A stretch of 63,938 bases of DNA from JBBDWR01 sp040902745 (GTDB taxonomy: Bacteria > Actinomycetota > UBA4738 > HRBIN12). Below, piece by piece: positions 1-7,724 of this stretch. The stretch covers positions 1-63,938 of the forward strand of contig JBBDWR010000023.1 of NCBI GenBank assembly GCA_040902745.1, in the 5' to 3' direction. The position numbers and the translations under genes are program-made. The notes under the pieces were generated by a model. The model was not told the DNA's origin. It worked only from the letters and a program-made list of their open reading frames with translations, and made no database searches. The first letter of the stretch is position 1. Every line of letters begins with the position of its first letter.

Positions 1-118
1 ACGAGACCGACGGACTCACAGAACCGAGCCTCCGATAAACCCGGCTTGATTCATTGCTGCTTCCCGGACGCTGGCTATCTGACCGACCGGCGGCTTGACT
101 AGCTCGCCCACATTGGCC

Positions 119-207
119 TCACGAGCTCCCTACACGCCGATCGCCCTCGGTCTGCTCTGACCCGTCGGCGTGTGGCCTCACGAGCTCCCCGCCCTCCTCA
201 CGAGCTC
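119..207. repeat. TCACGAGCTC repeat cluster 1
   Basis: Three exact copies of TCACGAGCTC lie at 119-128, 178-187 and 198-207. The last two are 20 bases apart. Around them are the recurring phrases CGACCGGCGGCTTG (84-97), CGCCGATCGCCCT and CTCGGTGTTGCCGAT. The same phrases return in clusters near 1.6 kb and 3.5 kb, so this is one member of a dispersed intergenic repeat family. The core contains the palindrome GAGCTC. No gene is visible from 1 to 370 apart from this cluster and the hairpin at 331-358. The repeat family is not one I recognise. Confidence 0.8.
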
Positions 208-330
208 GGTGTTGCCGATGATCAGGGTCGCCGACGGCCTGGCCCCGCTCGGCTCCCGAGACTCCTGGCCTCCGCTACTGAAGCGGGCAAGGGCGAGTTG
301 AGCGGCGGTCTAGATCTGGGATAGGTGCGT

Positions 331-358
331 CACGGGACCTCCTGCAAGTGGTCCCGTG
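331..358 (-). terminator. hairpin downstream of the 371-613 gene
   Basis: CACGGGACC (331-339) pairs perfectly with GGTCCCGTG (350-358) around a 10-base loop. On the minus strand it begins 12 bases after the stop codon of the small membrane protein gene. There is no T-run, so it would be an intrinsic terminator of the U-poor kind common in high-GC bacteria, or an RNA-stabilising hairpin. Confidence 0.45.
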
Positions 359-370
359 GCGTGCGCCTGT

Positions 371-613
371 CTACGTCGCAGCAGTGAGCGCGCGGATGAG
401 TAGCCCTAACCACAGGAGACCCAGTAGGCCCGCGACGATTCGATTGGCCACTCCGAAGGCTCGCACCTCTCCCAGCTTCTTGTAGTACACGTCTCCGGTC
501 ACCAGGAGCCCAACGCCAATGAGCGGGGTGACGAAGATCCACGAGAGCCAAAAGAACCATTGCCTTCTGAAGATCGGGACTTGCTTGTAGTCGTTGTAAC
601 TGGCCGTTGCCAT
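371..613 (-). CDS. small two-helix membrane protein, unknown function
   Basis: This 80-residue protein has two hydrophobic segments, about residues 18-40 and 58-77, joined by a short polar stretch that includes YYKK and EVRAF. The N-terminus (KQVPIFRRQWFFW) is basic and aromatic, so the protein is probably in the cytoplasmic membrane with a cytoplasmic N-terminus. The ATG is well supported: GGGGAGGAAT sits immediately upstream on the minus strand. A hairpin follows the stop codon, which makes a single-gene transcript likely. I do not recognise the family and infer no function beyond membrane location. Confidence 0.65.
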   Translation of the reverse strand: MATASYNDYKQVPIFRRQWFFWLSWIFVTPLIGVGLLVTGDVYYKKLGEVRAFGVANRIVAGLLGLLWLGLLIRALTAAT

Positions 614-947
614 TATTCCTCCCCAGTTCGTGGACTCGATCTGCAGCGGTTACGAGCTGGGTATCGGCATTCTCCAGCCCTGCTTGACCGCACTCGCGAC
701 CGGAATCGAAGCTGGCCAGCGTGCGAAGACGGATCTCACCGGGACAATCGGCGGCATCGACAGGGATGTGACGGTTACCATCACGCAGGTACAGCGCACC
801 GCAAGCTGACACGTCACTAAGGAGCCTTCGGATGAGTTGACGGCGGGCGACGAAGGATCTTGGCTTCTGCACCTTCAGGGGACTCCGCTCCCATGGGACG
901 ACTAGCATCCGGTCCGCGCCATCCGAGCGGGGTTGAAAGGGGAGACG
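614..947. other. intergenic region between divergent small membrane protein genes
   Basis: This 334-base spacer separates the minus-strand gene ending at 613 from the plus-strand gene at 948 and must hold both promoters. I see the ribosome binding site of each gene at its edges, but no convincing -35/-10 pair, RNA gene or repeat. Reading frames across it have no recognisable protein content. Confidence 0.5.
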
Positions 948-1442
948 ATGGCGGAGCTGGTGGTGATCGGCGGACAGACCTACACGAAGCGTGGTCCCTT
1001 GGGGGCCTGGGGGCTCTCCATCATCACGTTCGGGATCTACGGACTCGTCTGGTACTACAAGATCAACGACGAAGCGCGCCGTTACCTGAACGGCGCGACG
1101 ATCAACCCGACCGTGGCGCTCTTCGCGATCCTGTTCGGATGGATCCTCATCGTGCCCCCGTTCATCTCGGTCTACCGCACGGGAGAGCGGATCATGCGCA
1201 TCCAGCTGCACGCAGGCGTGCCGGCCCCGATCTCGCCCGCGCTCGGCCTGCTCGCAAGTCTGTTCTTCGCGCTGCACATCCCCTACATGCAAGAACACCT
1301 GAACCGTGTCTGGAGCCAGGCGTCGATTGCGTCCCCGTCGCCCGCAGCAATGCCCTCGTCACCGACGACCCCTACTCCGCCGATTCCCGGTCTGCCGGAT
1401 ACCACGCAAGTGCCACCGACGCCAGGCGGCGAGAAGCACTAG
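948..1442 (+). CDS. DUF4234-like membrane protein
   Basis: The protein is about 164 residues. Near the N-terminus, KRGPLGAWGLSIITFGIYGLVWYYKIN matches in style the DUF4234 family, small membrane proteins with a G-x-Y-x-L-x-W-Y-Y-x-x-N core. A second hydrophobic block (FAILFGWILIVPPFISVY) and a third weaker one (LGLLASLFFALHIPYM) follow, and the C-terminal 40 residues are a Pro/Ser/Thr-rich tail. I chose ATG 948 because GAAAGGGGAGACG precedes it; an upstream in-frame TTG at 933 would lie on top of that ribosome binding site. The molecular role of DUF4234 proteins is unknown to me. The gene stands alone next to repeat cluster 2. Confidence 0.7.
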   Translation: MAELVVIGGQTYTKRGPLGAWGLSIITFGIYGLVWYYKINDEARRYLNGATINPTVALFAILFGWILIVPPFISVYRTGERIMRIQLHAGVPAPISPALGLLASLFFALHIPYMQEHLNRVWSQASIASPSPAAMPSSPTTPTPPIPGLPDTTQVPPTPGGEKH

Positions 1443-1501
1443 CCCTAACCGATTTGGACGGACGTGGGTGAGCGTGGGCATCTCGGCGCGGCCTGTTGGC
1501 C

Positions 1502-1774
1502 TTCATGAGTTCTCGTGTGCTCCTGAGAGCTCGCTGCGCGCCGATCGCGTCGTCCGTAAGGACTCCCGGCCCGTGGCCTCACGAGCTCTCGCGCTCCTCA
1601 CGAGCTCGGTGTTGCCGATCGCCCTCTGTCCGTCCCCGACCGGTGGCCGGTGGCCTCACGAGCTCTCGTCCCCCCTCACGAGCTCGGTGTTTGCCGATCG
1701 CCCTGTGTCCGTCCCGACCGGCGGCTTGTGGCTTCACGAGCTCGCTGCACGCCGATCGCCCTGTGTCCGACGGA
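1502..1774. repeat. TCACGAGCTC repeat cluster 2
   Basis: Five exact TCACGAGCTC copies lie at 1579, 1598, 1656, 1676 and 1734, with degenerate relatives near 1502 and 1520. Two pairs are spaced 19 and 20 bases apart, as in clusters 1 and 3. Between pairs, GTCCGTCCCGACCGGCGGC and GCCGATCGCCCTGTGTC recur, giving an imperfect unit of about 80 bases. This cluster fills the whole gap between the DUF4234-like gene and the convergent TolB/RTX gene, and no coding region is visible in it. Confidence 0.85.
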
Positions 1775-1845
1775 GCGGCAGCCCATGGCCTTGAGAGTGG
1801 CTGCCGGACGACATCGGACTCGGCTATCGAGGATGCTCCTTGGGC

Positions 1846-3087
1846 TCAAGGGCAGTCGGACACAGAGTCCTGAGCATCCCCCTTGCAGGTATCGATCCCA
1901 GCGCCGCCCACCATCACATCGTTTCCCTGTTGGAAGTCGATGGCGTGCAGACCGTCGCGCCCGCCATCTCCGAGTAGGGAGTCAGAACCGGAACCGCCGA
2001 CGAGTGAGTCTGGCTTGCTGCCACCTCGCAGTTCGTCGTCTCCCGAACCTCCTAGGAGGAGATCCTCTCCCCCTCGACCGAGAATCAGGTCGTCTCCGGC
2101 GAACCCACAGATGATGTCGCCGTCGCGACTGCCCCGAAGTGTGTCATTCCCTGGGGTACCACTCACGGTGCAAGGTAGCGGTTGCCAGGACAGGAAGAAC
2201 TGGGGAGACGGGCTGCTGATCACCGGCGACACGTTGGATCCATCCAGATCCATGGTGTGGATGGTCGATGAAGTGGCGGTCTCTCGAACGAAGGCAACCT
2301 TCGTGCCGTCAGGCGACCACGTCGGTTGTCCATCGGCTGTTCCGGCTTCCGGATAGGTAAGGGGAGTCTTCTCGGTTCCGTCGGGGTTCATAACGAAGAT
2401 CTGGCCTTCACCAGTCGAGTACACGATCTTGCTCCCGTCAGGGGACCATTCCGGACTGGTGGCGCTCGCGGAGCCGTTGCTCACATTCGTCTTCTCGCTT
2501 CCGTCTGAGTTCATCGTGAAGATCTGCCACCGTGCTGGGTCAACTCTCCGGGCGAAAGCGATCTTCGTACCGTCAGGGGACCAGGCCGGCACAGCATCAT
2601 CGAACTTGCCGTTCGTGCGCGGACGTTGCCGTTTCCCATCAGACCGCATGATCCAGATCTGGTAGTGATCCGCTCCGGGTCCGAAACAGCAGCGGGTAAA
2701 GGCGATCCTGTTGCCAGCGGGAGCCCAATCAGGATGCCTGTCGTCGTACGCACTATCCGTTAGGGGGTGCTCTTCCACGTCGTCAGAGTCCCTGACCCAC
2801 AGGTCGTAGCTTCCGAAGCCGATCCGGCGAGAGAAGACGATGGTCGAGCCATCCGGTGACCACGAAGGAGTGAAGTGTCGAAACGAGCCATCTGTCTCGG
2901 TCAGATTGCGCTCGTTCGTGCCGTCGGGATTGATCGTCCAGTTTTCGCTGCCGTTAGGCCCGACCCTGTCGAACACCAGAAGACCGTTACCGCCCGGCGC
3001 GACAGCACGAGCGGGAGACAGCAGTAGCCCGGTAGAGGCCATGCTCACCACCAGAACCAGAAGCAGTACTCGTCTCATCATGTCCAC
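1846..3087 (-). CDS. secreted TolB-type beta-propeller with C-terminal RTX repeats
   Basis: This 413-residue exported protein starts with a signal peptide (basic MMRR, then LLLVLVVSMASTGLLL, cleavage near ARA). At least five PD40/TolB blades follow, marked by repeated W-S-P-D-G-[ST]-K-[IV]-[AV]-F/Y-x-R (for example SWSPDGSTIVFSRR and AWSPDGTKIAFARR). From about residue 306 come RTX-like glycine/aspartate nonapeptides (GGSGDDELRGG, GGSGSDSLLGDGG) that normally bind calcium outside the cell. The last 110 residues carry four cysteines in CTVSG, IICG, DTCKG and SDCP. The start is GTG 3087 or ATG 3081; neither has a clear Shine-Dalgarno sequence. The fold suggests a surface or secreted binding protein, but no ligand can be assigned. 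Two other RTX proteins are encoded at 12.7 and 17.2 kb. Confidence 0.85.
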   Translation of the reverse strand: MDMMRRVLLLVLVVSMASTGLLLSPARAVAPGGNGLLVFDRVGPNGSENWTINPDGTNERNLTETDGSFRHFTPSWSPDGSTIVFSRRIGFGSYDLWVRDSDDVEEHPLTDSAYDDRHPDWAPAGNRIAFTRCCFGPGADHYQIWIMRSDGKRQRPRTNGKFDDAVPAWSPDGTKIAFARRVDPARWQIFTMNSDGSEKTNVSNGSASATSPEWSPDGSKIVYSTGEGQIFVMNPDGTEKTPLTYPEAGTADGQPTWSPDGTKVAFVRETATSSTIHTMDLDGSNVSPVISSPSPQFFLSWQPLPCTVSGTPGNDTLRGSRDGDIICGFAGDDLILGRGGEDLLLGGSGDDELRGGSKPDSLVGGSGSDSLLGDGGRDGLHAIDFQQGNDVMVGGAGIDTCKGDAQDSVSDCP

Positions 3088-3860
3088 TAGTTGGTCGGTT
3101 TGCCGCCGCTCAGGCTCGTGGCCAGACCATAGTCAGTGGTTCCTCCCCGAGTCAACCGACACGCCGGGCCCGCGGAATCCCAGCCTGCTCTACATCCTCA
3201 AGTTGGGAACCCTTCACGTCTACCCAGTAGCCGGGGGAGTAGCTGTTGACCAACCATCACGAATGGTCCGGATCTCGCCTAGCCATCGCGTAGTGTCGGC
3301 GCTGCGCCTAGATCACGAACGGGTACGGGAGCTCCGTCAGGCGCAACAATCCCTGTCGCCGTCGGTGAAACTTCCCGCGTTTTCCTCGAAACGGGCCGTC
3401 CAGGGGCTGTCTCGCAGGCTGCTACGGCCCCTCATCGCCGCCTGCCGTCCCGACCGGCGGCTGGCGGCCTCACGAGCTCTCGTCCCCCTCACGAGCTCGG
3501 TGTTGCCGATCGCCGTGTGTCTGTCCCGACCGGCGGCTGGCGGCGGCACTTCTCGTGACGTCCGGCTCCGTCGAGTCGCCGCTTATATATTAGATAGGTA
3601 CACCTAACACCTGGCTCCTCCACGTTAGCCCCGTTCTTACCGCCAAGCACAGCCTCGACCAAGCCTCCTTGTGGAGACCGCGATCTCCCTATGCGCTCTT
3701 TGGCTCAGGGCCGGCCCCGAACCAAAGGTGCGGTGATTAGCACTTGCCGAACCGAGCGAACAAGTCCGGTGGGTGGCCAATCTAGCCCTCGGACATGATC
3801 CGGCTGGCAGCCGGGGTCGCTGACCCGTCGAGCACGACCGTCCTCAAAGCGCACCCAGTG
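3088..3860. other. long intergenic region containing repeat cluster 3
   Basis: These 773 bases between two minus-strand genes show no believable protein. The upstream leader of the TolB/RTX gene occupies the first part, the repeat cluster lies at 3445-3548, and an AT-rich stretch at 3578-3606 (CTTATATATTAGATAGG) stands out in otherwise GC-rich DNA. That AT-rich stretch could be a promoter or a horizontal-transfer scar. Nothing else is recognisable from 3607 to 3860. Confidence 0.5.
3445..3548. repeat. TCACGAGCTC repeat cluster 3
   Basis: Two exact TCACGAGCTC copies at 3470 and 3489 sit 19 bases apart, flanked on both sides by GTCCCGACCGGCGGCTGGCGG (about 3448 and 3523) and containing GGTGTTGCCGATCGCC. 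This is the cleanest example of the whole unit: flank, repeat, CTCGTCCCC, repeat, GGTGTTGCCGATCGCC, then the flank again. The flanking copies on both sides suggest growth by tandem duplication. Confidence 0.85.
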
Positions 3861-4250
3861 TCACTTCAGCAACTGCGCAATCGTGAACTCCCTCTCCGCA
3901 CGAATAGCCATCTCGTCTAACGTCAGCCGATGCGGTTCGGCCCCGCGCATCCTCGGAGGCCGACGAGGCATCACTGTCTTCGGCTCGCTTCTCGGGATGT
4001 GAACCTTCCCGAACTCTCGCCGCATCGCATAGACGACGAAGGGCCTTGGTAGTTCAGTCGCCTTCGCGATGTCATCTGCTGTGCTTCCTCGTTCGAAGTT
4101 GGCGTAGAAAGTGCCGAGCGGCTCGATCAGGGCATCGAAGATTCGGCGCTCCGGAATCCCGAGGCGCTTGCTCAGCTTCCTCGGCGTGTCACCCGTCTCC
4201 CAGCGTCGCATCAATCCTCGGGCCAGGTTCTCCCGATCCGTGCGCCGCAT
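3861..4250 (-). CDS. putative helix-turn-helix DNA-binding protein
   Basis: About 129 residues, basic, with two stretches that look like helix-turn-helix units: TPRKLSKRLGIPERRIFDAL and STADDIAKATELPRPFVVYA. The second half is basic and proline-rich (PRRPPRMRG) and ends in a short helix (RAEREFTIAQLL). The start is ATG 4250, with AAGGA about ten bases upstream; a TTG at 4274 is the alternative. The gene follows the ribbon-helix-helix gene by about 34 bases on the same strand and is probably co-transcribed with it. I recognise no named family. With its neighbours it resembles the small regulator genes of an integrated element or plasmid, but no integrase or replication gene is present to prove that. 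Confidence 0.6.
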   Translation of the reverse strand: MRRTDRENLARGLMRRWETGDTPRKLSKRLGIPERRIFDALIEPLGTFYANFERGSTADDIAKATELPRPFVVYAMRREFGKVHIPRSEPKTVMPRRPPRMRGAEPHRLTLDEMAIRAEREFTIAQLLK

Positions 4251-4284
4251 TACCCTGCGTTTCCTTCGGGGCAAGGCTTCTCAC

Positions 4285-4482
4285 CTAGTCCTTCACCTTG
4301 GCCAGCTGCCTGAGTCCGCGATTCAGTGGTGCCATGTCCCCAGAAGCCTCCCGTTCCAACGCCACTCGAACTGCAGCCTCTACCCAGGTCGTCATGGGAA
4401 CCCCGCGAGATCTCGCCGCTTCTCGGACACGCGCATGGACCGGGCGGGGGACTCGCGTGAACATCGGCCTTCGGTCGGTCAT
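4285..4482 (-). CDS. ribbon-helix-helix-like small protein
   Basis: 65 residues. The region MFTRVPRPVHARVREAARS followed by RGVPMTTWVEAAVRVALE fits the strand-helix-helix pattern of Arc/CopG/HicB-antitoxin proteins, where a strand-forming arm contacts DNA as a dimer. ATG 4482 is chosen because AGGAG lies six bases upstream; ATG 4488 would overlap that site. The stop is 34 bases before the next minus-strand gene, also a putative DNA-binding protein. No toxin-like partner (HicA, RelE, MazF or PIN) is visible beside it, so an antitoxin role is only a possibility. Confidence 0.65.
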   Translation of the reverse strand: MTDRRPMFTRVPRPVHARVREAARSRGVPMTTWVEAAVRVALEREASGDMAPLNRGLRQLAKVKD

Positions 4483-4519
4483 CTTCATCTCCTATAGGGA
4501 GTATCGGCACTTCTGATAT

Positions 4520-4759
4520 CTAGCCTCTCGCGAAGTAGTGCTGGCGGTGCACGGTGCTCTTGAGGAACTCATCGATCTGCGCACGCGAGTGGCGATAGTG
4601 GCGATCGTTGATCATGTAGTAGCCAAGGCGCCCCTCCACTCGAAGTCGATAGACGGCTCGACGGTCTCTCAGGCCAAGGATGCGGGCCGTCTCGTCGGCG
4701 TCGAAGAGCTCCTGCTCGGGTGGATGGCTGGGGCTGGGAGCAGCTCGCTTCTGCTTCAT
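4520..4759 (-). CDS. excisionase/MerR-type HTH protein
   Basis: About 79 residues. The central LFDADETARILGLRDRRAVY and RLRVEGRLGYYMINDRHYRHSRAQIDEFL follow the HTH_17 (AlpA/Xis/BldC-like) pattern: a short helix-turn-helix with TARILG, a wing containing the G-x-Y-x-x-N-x-x-x-Y-R turn, then a terminal helix with I-D-E-F-L. Such proteins act as excisionases or small transcription factors. ATG 4759 is preferred over an upstream start at 4795 because the domain begins soon after it, although no strong ribosome binding site is seen. Its position 230 bases from a tRNA gene is where integrative elements commonly sit, but I found no matching attachment-site repeat in the window. Confidence 0.65.
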   Translation of the reverse strand: MKQKRAAPSPSHPPEQELFDADETARILGLRDRRAVYRLRVEGRLGYYMINDRHYRHSRAQIDEFLKSTVHRQHYFARG

Positions 4760-4988
4760 ACTAAGTTCTACGGGTTCACGGGCCGATTCCCACAACTTGC
4801 TCCCGCAGGGCTGAAACGTCGATGAAACACCTCGGCGGAACTCGTGCTTACTCGGCCGAACTCAAATGTCGGCAGGCGGTGCTACATTCCGGGGTAGACA
4901 CGAGGTTAGGTACGGGGTCGAACCGCTGGGTGCACCGCCTCTATCCTGCGAGAATGCTTGACCTGAAGCCTGGGAATCAAGCCATCTC

Positions 4989-5060
4989 GGGCGCTTAGCT
5001 CAGTGGAAGAGCGCCGCCCTTACAAGGCGGAGGTCGTAGGTTCGAGCCCTACAGCGCCCA
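4989..5060 (+). tRNA. tRNA-Val (anticodon TAC)
   Basis: A full cloverleaf can be drawn. The acceptor stem is GGGCGCT (4989-4995) with AGCGCCC (5053-5059) and discriminator A5060. The D-arm is GCTC/GAGC, the anticodon arm CCGCC/GGCGG with loop CTTACAA, and the T-arm GTAGG-TTCGAGC-CCTAC. The anticodon at 5021-5023 is TAC, reading valine GUA codons. The 3' CCA is not fully encoded (ACCCC follows). It lies between a cluster of small DNA-binding genes and a large secreted-protein gene. Confidence 0.96.
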
Positions 5061-5188
5061 CCCCGGATCGTTGCAGGTCAGAGCAGCAACAGATCGCCGT
5101 GATTTCACGCGGAGCACTGGATAGCCGACCCTGCGAGGCGGCAGTCATCCGCCTCCAAACCTATTCCGCCCAGTCGGAGCGTGAGGGG

Positions 5189-6778
5189 CTACGGAAGCTG
5201 AACGCCAGCAGCGACCTCCGTGACCGAATACCGCGGTCCAGGTCGCAAGTGGAAGACCCACGTGAGTTCCACGTGGAGCTCGCCGGAGCGGAAGCGCCCG
5301 TTCAGGGGGAACACCCGGGCGGTGAACCGACGAGCTGCGTGGCACTTTCGGCTGGCGTTGAAGACCCCCTCGATCACTCGACCGGAATCGAGCTCTTGTG
5401 TCACGGTTCCGAAGCCAAAGCCCTCTAGCTCCTGAGTGCAATGCAGAACGCCGTGGATCTCCGCGAGCCCGTCCGGTAGCTGGGTCGCTTCCGGGTCGAT
5501 AGTGACCCGGATGTGTTCCCTGAGCCGGAACTGAAGGATCGAGGGCTCTGCGGTGGTTGCGACCATGAAGCGGTATATGTGACCCTCCTCCGCTTGGAAG
5601 CGGACACGCTCCGATGGCGACCCGAACTCCTCTGACGGGTCGGGAGGAAGCTCGTCATCGCGACATGCGAGCTCACGCAGCTCGCCTTCCTGGACCTCGT
5701 AGACGCCTAGCACCGTGTCATAGGCGCTCCCGCCGGTGCTCGCCTCCGCCCGCATGTCGAAGGGTGCAACGAACCGGTACCAAACGCTGTGGCCCGCGCC
5801 ACGACAATCAGGATCGGCGGATTCAGAGGTCGCCCCTGTTGTCTTGACGAGCTCGGAGAAGCGCCTGCCGATCGGACGTGCGGAACCGAAGTCGTCATTC
5901 CCTGCTTGCTCTAAGGGGATCCGCCGGGCCGAGATGGACGCTGTCCCGTCGTGCCCACAACAGGCCGCGAAGAACGCGGTTTCGCCCGCATTGAGGTTCA
6001 CGTGCACGACGCCTCCCCCCACTTCTTCCTCCCCGCAAGCTACCTGCGTGAGGGCGTCGAGCGACCCTGTGTACGCGAGTGCCTGACCGGCCGGACCCGC
6101 GATGGCTGCGAACTCGATGCGCATGACCTTCGGCGCTGTGAACCGGTACCAGACCGTGTTGTCCACTTGTGGGCAATCCGGGTCGTTGCTGGGGTCTCCC
6201 TCACCGCTCGCCCAGAACGTGTCCACCTGCCCCTCGAAGGGGAGGGAGAGCTCGGTTGCATTCTCGATCCGATCGTTCCCAGGCGGCGGACGAGCGCGGA
6301 CGACGCGCAGGGTCATGTCATCTCCTGGGTGGTCTCTCAAGAGCCCAACCATCAAGAAGATCCGCTGCTCATCGGCCACCGTCAGGCCGATGCGGGCTCC
6401 TCGGAAGTCCAAGGGGGAATTCTCGTCACAAGCGATTTGCGTAAGGGAGTCAGGGTCGCCGGAGTATGCGGACAGGGTGGTGGGGCTGCTCTGAGGACTC
6501 GCGGGAATCCGAGCCTCGATAGTCATCGTGCGCGGAGCGACGAACGAGTACCAGACCGTGCGCCTTGGAGAGCCCGCACAATTGGGGTCGTCCACTCCGC
6601 GTGTTGCGTCCGCCAGATCGGCTCGCTCCCGGAACGGAAGATCGGCTATCACGGTCGCGCCCGACACTTCGTCGTTCGGGAGGGAGGGTGGCCCGGCTGT
6701 GGCGCCAGAGGCCAGGCTTACCAGGAGTACCAAGGACGCGATCGGCAGGCTGAGCCGCGTTCGGGGGGGTGGAGACAT
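5189..6778 (-). CDS. secreted protein with three tandem VWYxFxAP domains
   Basis: 529 residues with a signal peptide (LPIASLVLLVSLASGATA). Three related domains follow, each beginning with [PG]ND, running through an A-T-x-[IL] strand and D-P-[ND]-C, then T-V-W-Y-[SR]-F-[VT]-A-P and a terminal [LV]-x-x-[IVL]-A-C: roughly residues 33-135, 165-275 and 285-390. The paired cysteines probably form one disulfide per domain. The C-terminal 110 residues (HIRVTIDPEATQLPDG onward) form a different beta-rich domain with two more cysteines. The AGGGAG about eight bases before the ATG supports the start. The domain pattern occurs in extracellular proteins of actinobacteria and myxobacteria, but I cannot name a function. 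It may bind polymers or act as an adhesion module. Confidence 0.75.
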   Translation of the reverse strand: MSPPPRTRLSLPIASLVLLVSLASGATAGPPSLPNDEVSGATVIADLPFRERADLADATRGVDDPNCAGSPRRTVWYSFVAPRTMTIEARIPASPQSSPTTLSAYSGDPDSLTQIACDENSPLDFRGARIGLTVADEQRIFLMVGLLRDHPGDDMTLRVVRARPPPGNDRIENATELSLPFEGQVDTFWASGEGDPSNDPDCPQVDNTVWYRFTAPKVMRIEFAAIAGPAGQALAYTGSLDALTQVACGEEEVGGGVVHVNLNAGETAFFAACCGHDGTASISARRIPLEQAGNDDFGSARPIGRRFSELVKTTGATSESADPDCRGAGHSVWYRFVAPFDMRAEASTGGSAYDTVLGVYEVQEGELRELACRDDELPPDPSEEFGSPSERVRFQAEEGHIYRFMVATTAEPSILQFRLREHIRVTIDPEATQLPDGLAEIHGVLHCTQELEGFGFGTVTQELDSGRVIEGVFNASRKCHAARRFTARVFPLNGRFRSGELHVELTWVFHLRPGPRYSVTEVAAGVQLP

Positions 6779-7084
6779 GATTCAAGCTCCCTAGGCCGAA
6801 GAGGTTGTTGCACCGGAGCAAACCACGACGCTACCGGAGAAGTCAAAGGACCCATCGCTGCCGCTTCCGCTGGACGGAGCTTGAAGCATCGGTGATTGCC
6901 AGAATCGGGAAGTGTCTATGTGGCGCCCCTGTAGGGCGGCAGTCATGTCTGGGGACGGATATCCGCCCGCCGAGCGGACGACGACACCTGGTAGGTCACT
7001 CGCAGCTCGAGCAACGAGCTGCGCGAGAGTAGAACTCGCACCGTTAGCCCGTGTCAAAGGCAGGAGGCGGTGGGCCTGTCGGCT
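6779..7084. other. intergenic region with a weak hairpin
   Basis: This 306-base gap lies between two minus-strand genes. CGCAGCTCG (7001-7009) pairs with CGAGCTGCG (7015-7023) over a five-base loop, about 60 bases after the stop of the 7085-7474 gene on that strand. It could be a terminator without a T-run. The rest holds the promoter of the 5189-6778 gene, and I see no gene or repeat. Confidence 0.35.
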
Positions 7085-7474
7085 TTACGTGACGCGGACC
7101 GTCCTGCTGTTGTCGGCTTTGCAGTCGGGAGTCGGCGTCGCGCGCGCGTAGTACTTGCCGTCGTTCGCGCTCGTGTTGCCAGTGTCCCACTCGTACCGGC
7201 CGCCGCTCAGCGATGCGGTGTCCATGTACAGGCGGTTGTCGCGCGACGGACGCTGCTCGCGGCCCTTCTGCTTGTAGACCCAGATCAGGCGGTCTTCGGC
7301 ACACTTGTTCGGCCGGTTGCTCCGCACGGTGCCGTGGAAGTCGCCGTTCTGCTCCTGGATCGTGACCGTGGTCTCACCTTTGTTGCCTCCCGCGCTCGCG
7401 GCGCCGGTTAAGGCGAGGGCTCCTGCCGCTGCCAGTGCCAGGGCGAGGATGCTCGCAAGCAATCTCCTCTTCAT
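7085..7474 (-). CDS. small secreted protein, unknown function
   Basis: 129 residues with a classic signal peptide (MKRRLLASILALALAAAGAL, cleavage near ASA). The mature part of about 100 residues is rich in beta-type sequence (TTVTIQEQNGDFHGTVRSN, GKYYARATPTPDCK) and has two cysteines (PNKCAED and PDCKAD) that could form a disulfide, suggesting a small immunoglobulin-like or beta-sandwich fold. The ATG is supported by GAGGAGG about eight bases upstream. The gene has an unusually long upstream region. Family unknown. Confidence 0.75.
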   Translation of the reverse strand: MKRRLLASILALALAAAGALALTGAASAGGNKGETTVTIQEQNGDFHGTVRSNRPNKCAEDRLIWVYKQKGREQRPSRDNRLYMDTASLSGGRYEWDTGNTSANDGKYYARATPTPDCKADNSRTVRVT

Positions 7475-7724
7475 GCGGTCGTACCTCCTCGTGTTATCGG
7501 TGTTGTCGGGACTCTACGGCTCGGTCGCTCCCGCATACCATCCACCAAACGGGCCGGGGCCGTCGCACACCCCCGCCTGCCTGCGGTGATCGGGCAGCGA
7601 GATGCGCCCAGGAGCAGGTGCCCGCCTGAACCGAAGGGGGAAGGCAGCGAACGCAGGTGTTTGGCGAGCGAAGTTGCCCCCGTTATGCGCTTTCACGACT
7701 CACCTCTCAGTGCGCGGGGAGGGA
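7475..7724. other. 250-base leader/promoter region of the small secreted protein
   Basis: This region lies upstream of the minus-strand gene ending at 7474 and directly after the sulfatase stop at 7725. Apart from the ribosome binding site at its edge it has no gene. It is rich in G- and C-runs and could fold, but I could not draw a specific conserved structure, so I make no riboswitch call. Confidence 0.3.

Noticed and set aside
119..3548. The TCACGAGCTC clusters as a CRISPR array
   Set aside because: Repeat lengths and spacings are irregular, spacers repeat among clusters, and no cas gene is present.
7475..7724. Possible cyclic-di-AMP (ydaO-type) riboswitch before the small secreted protein
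   Set aside because: A few G-rich stretches and CTGCCTT-like phrases looked similar, but I could not align the conserved core. A covariance-model scan would settle it.
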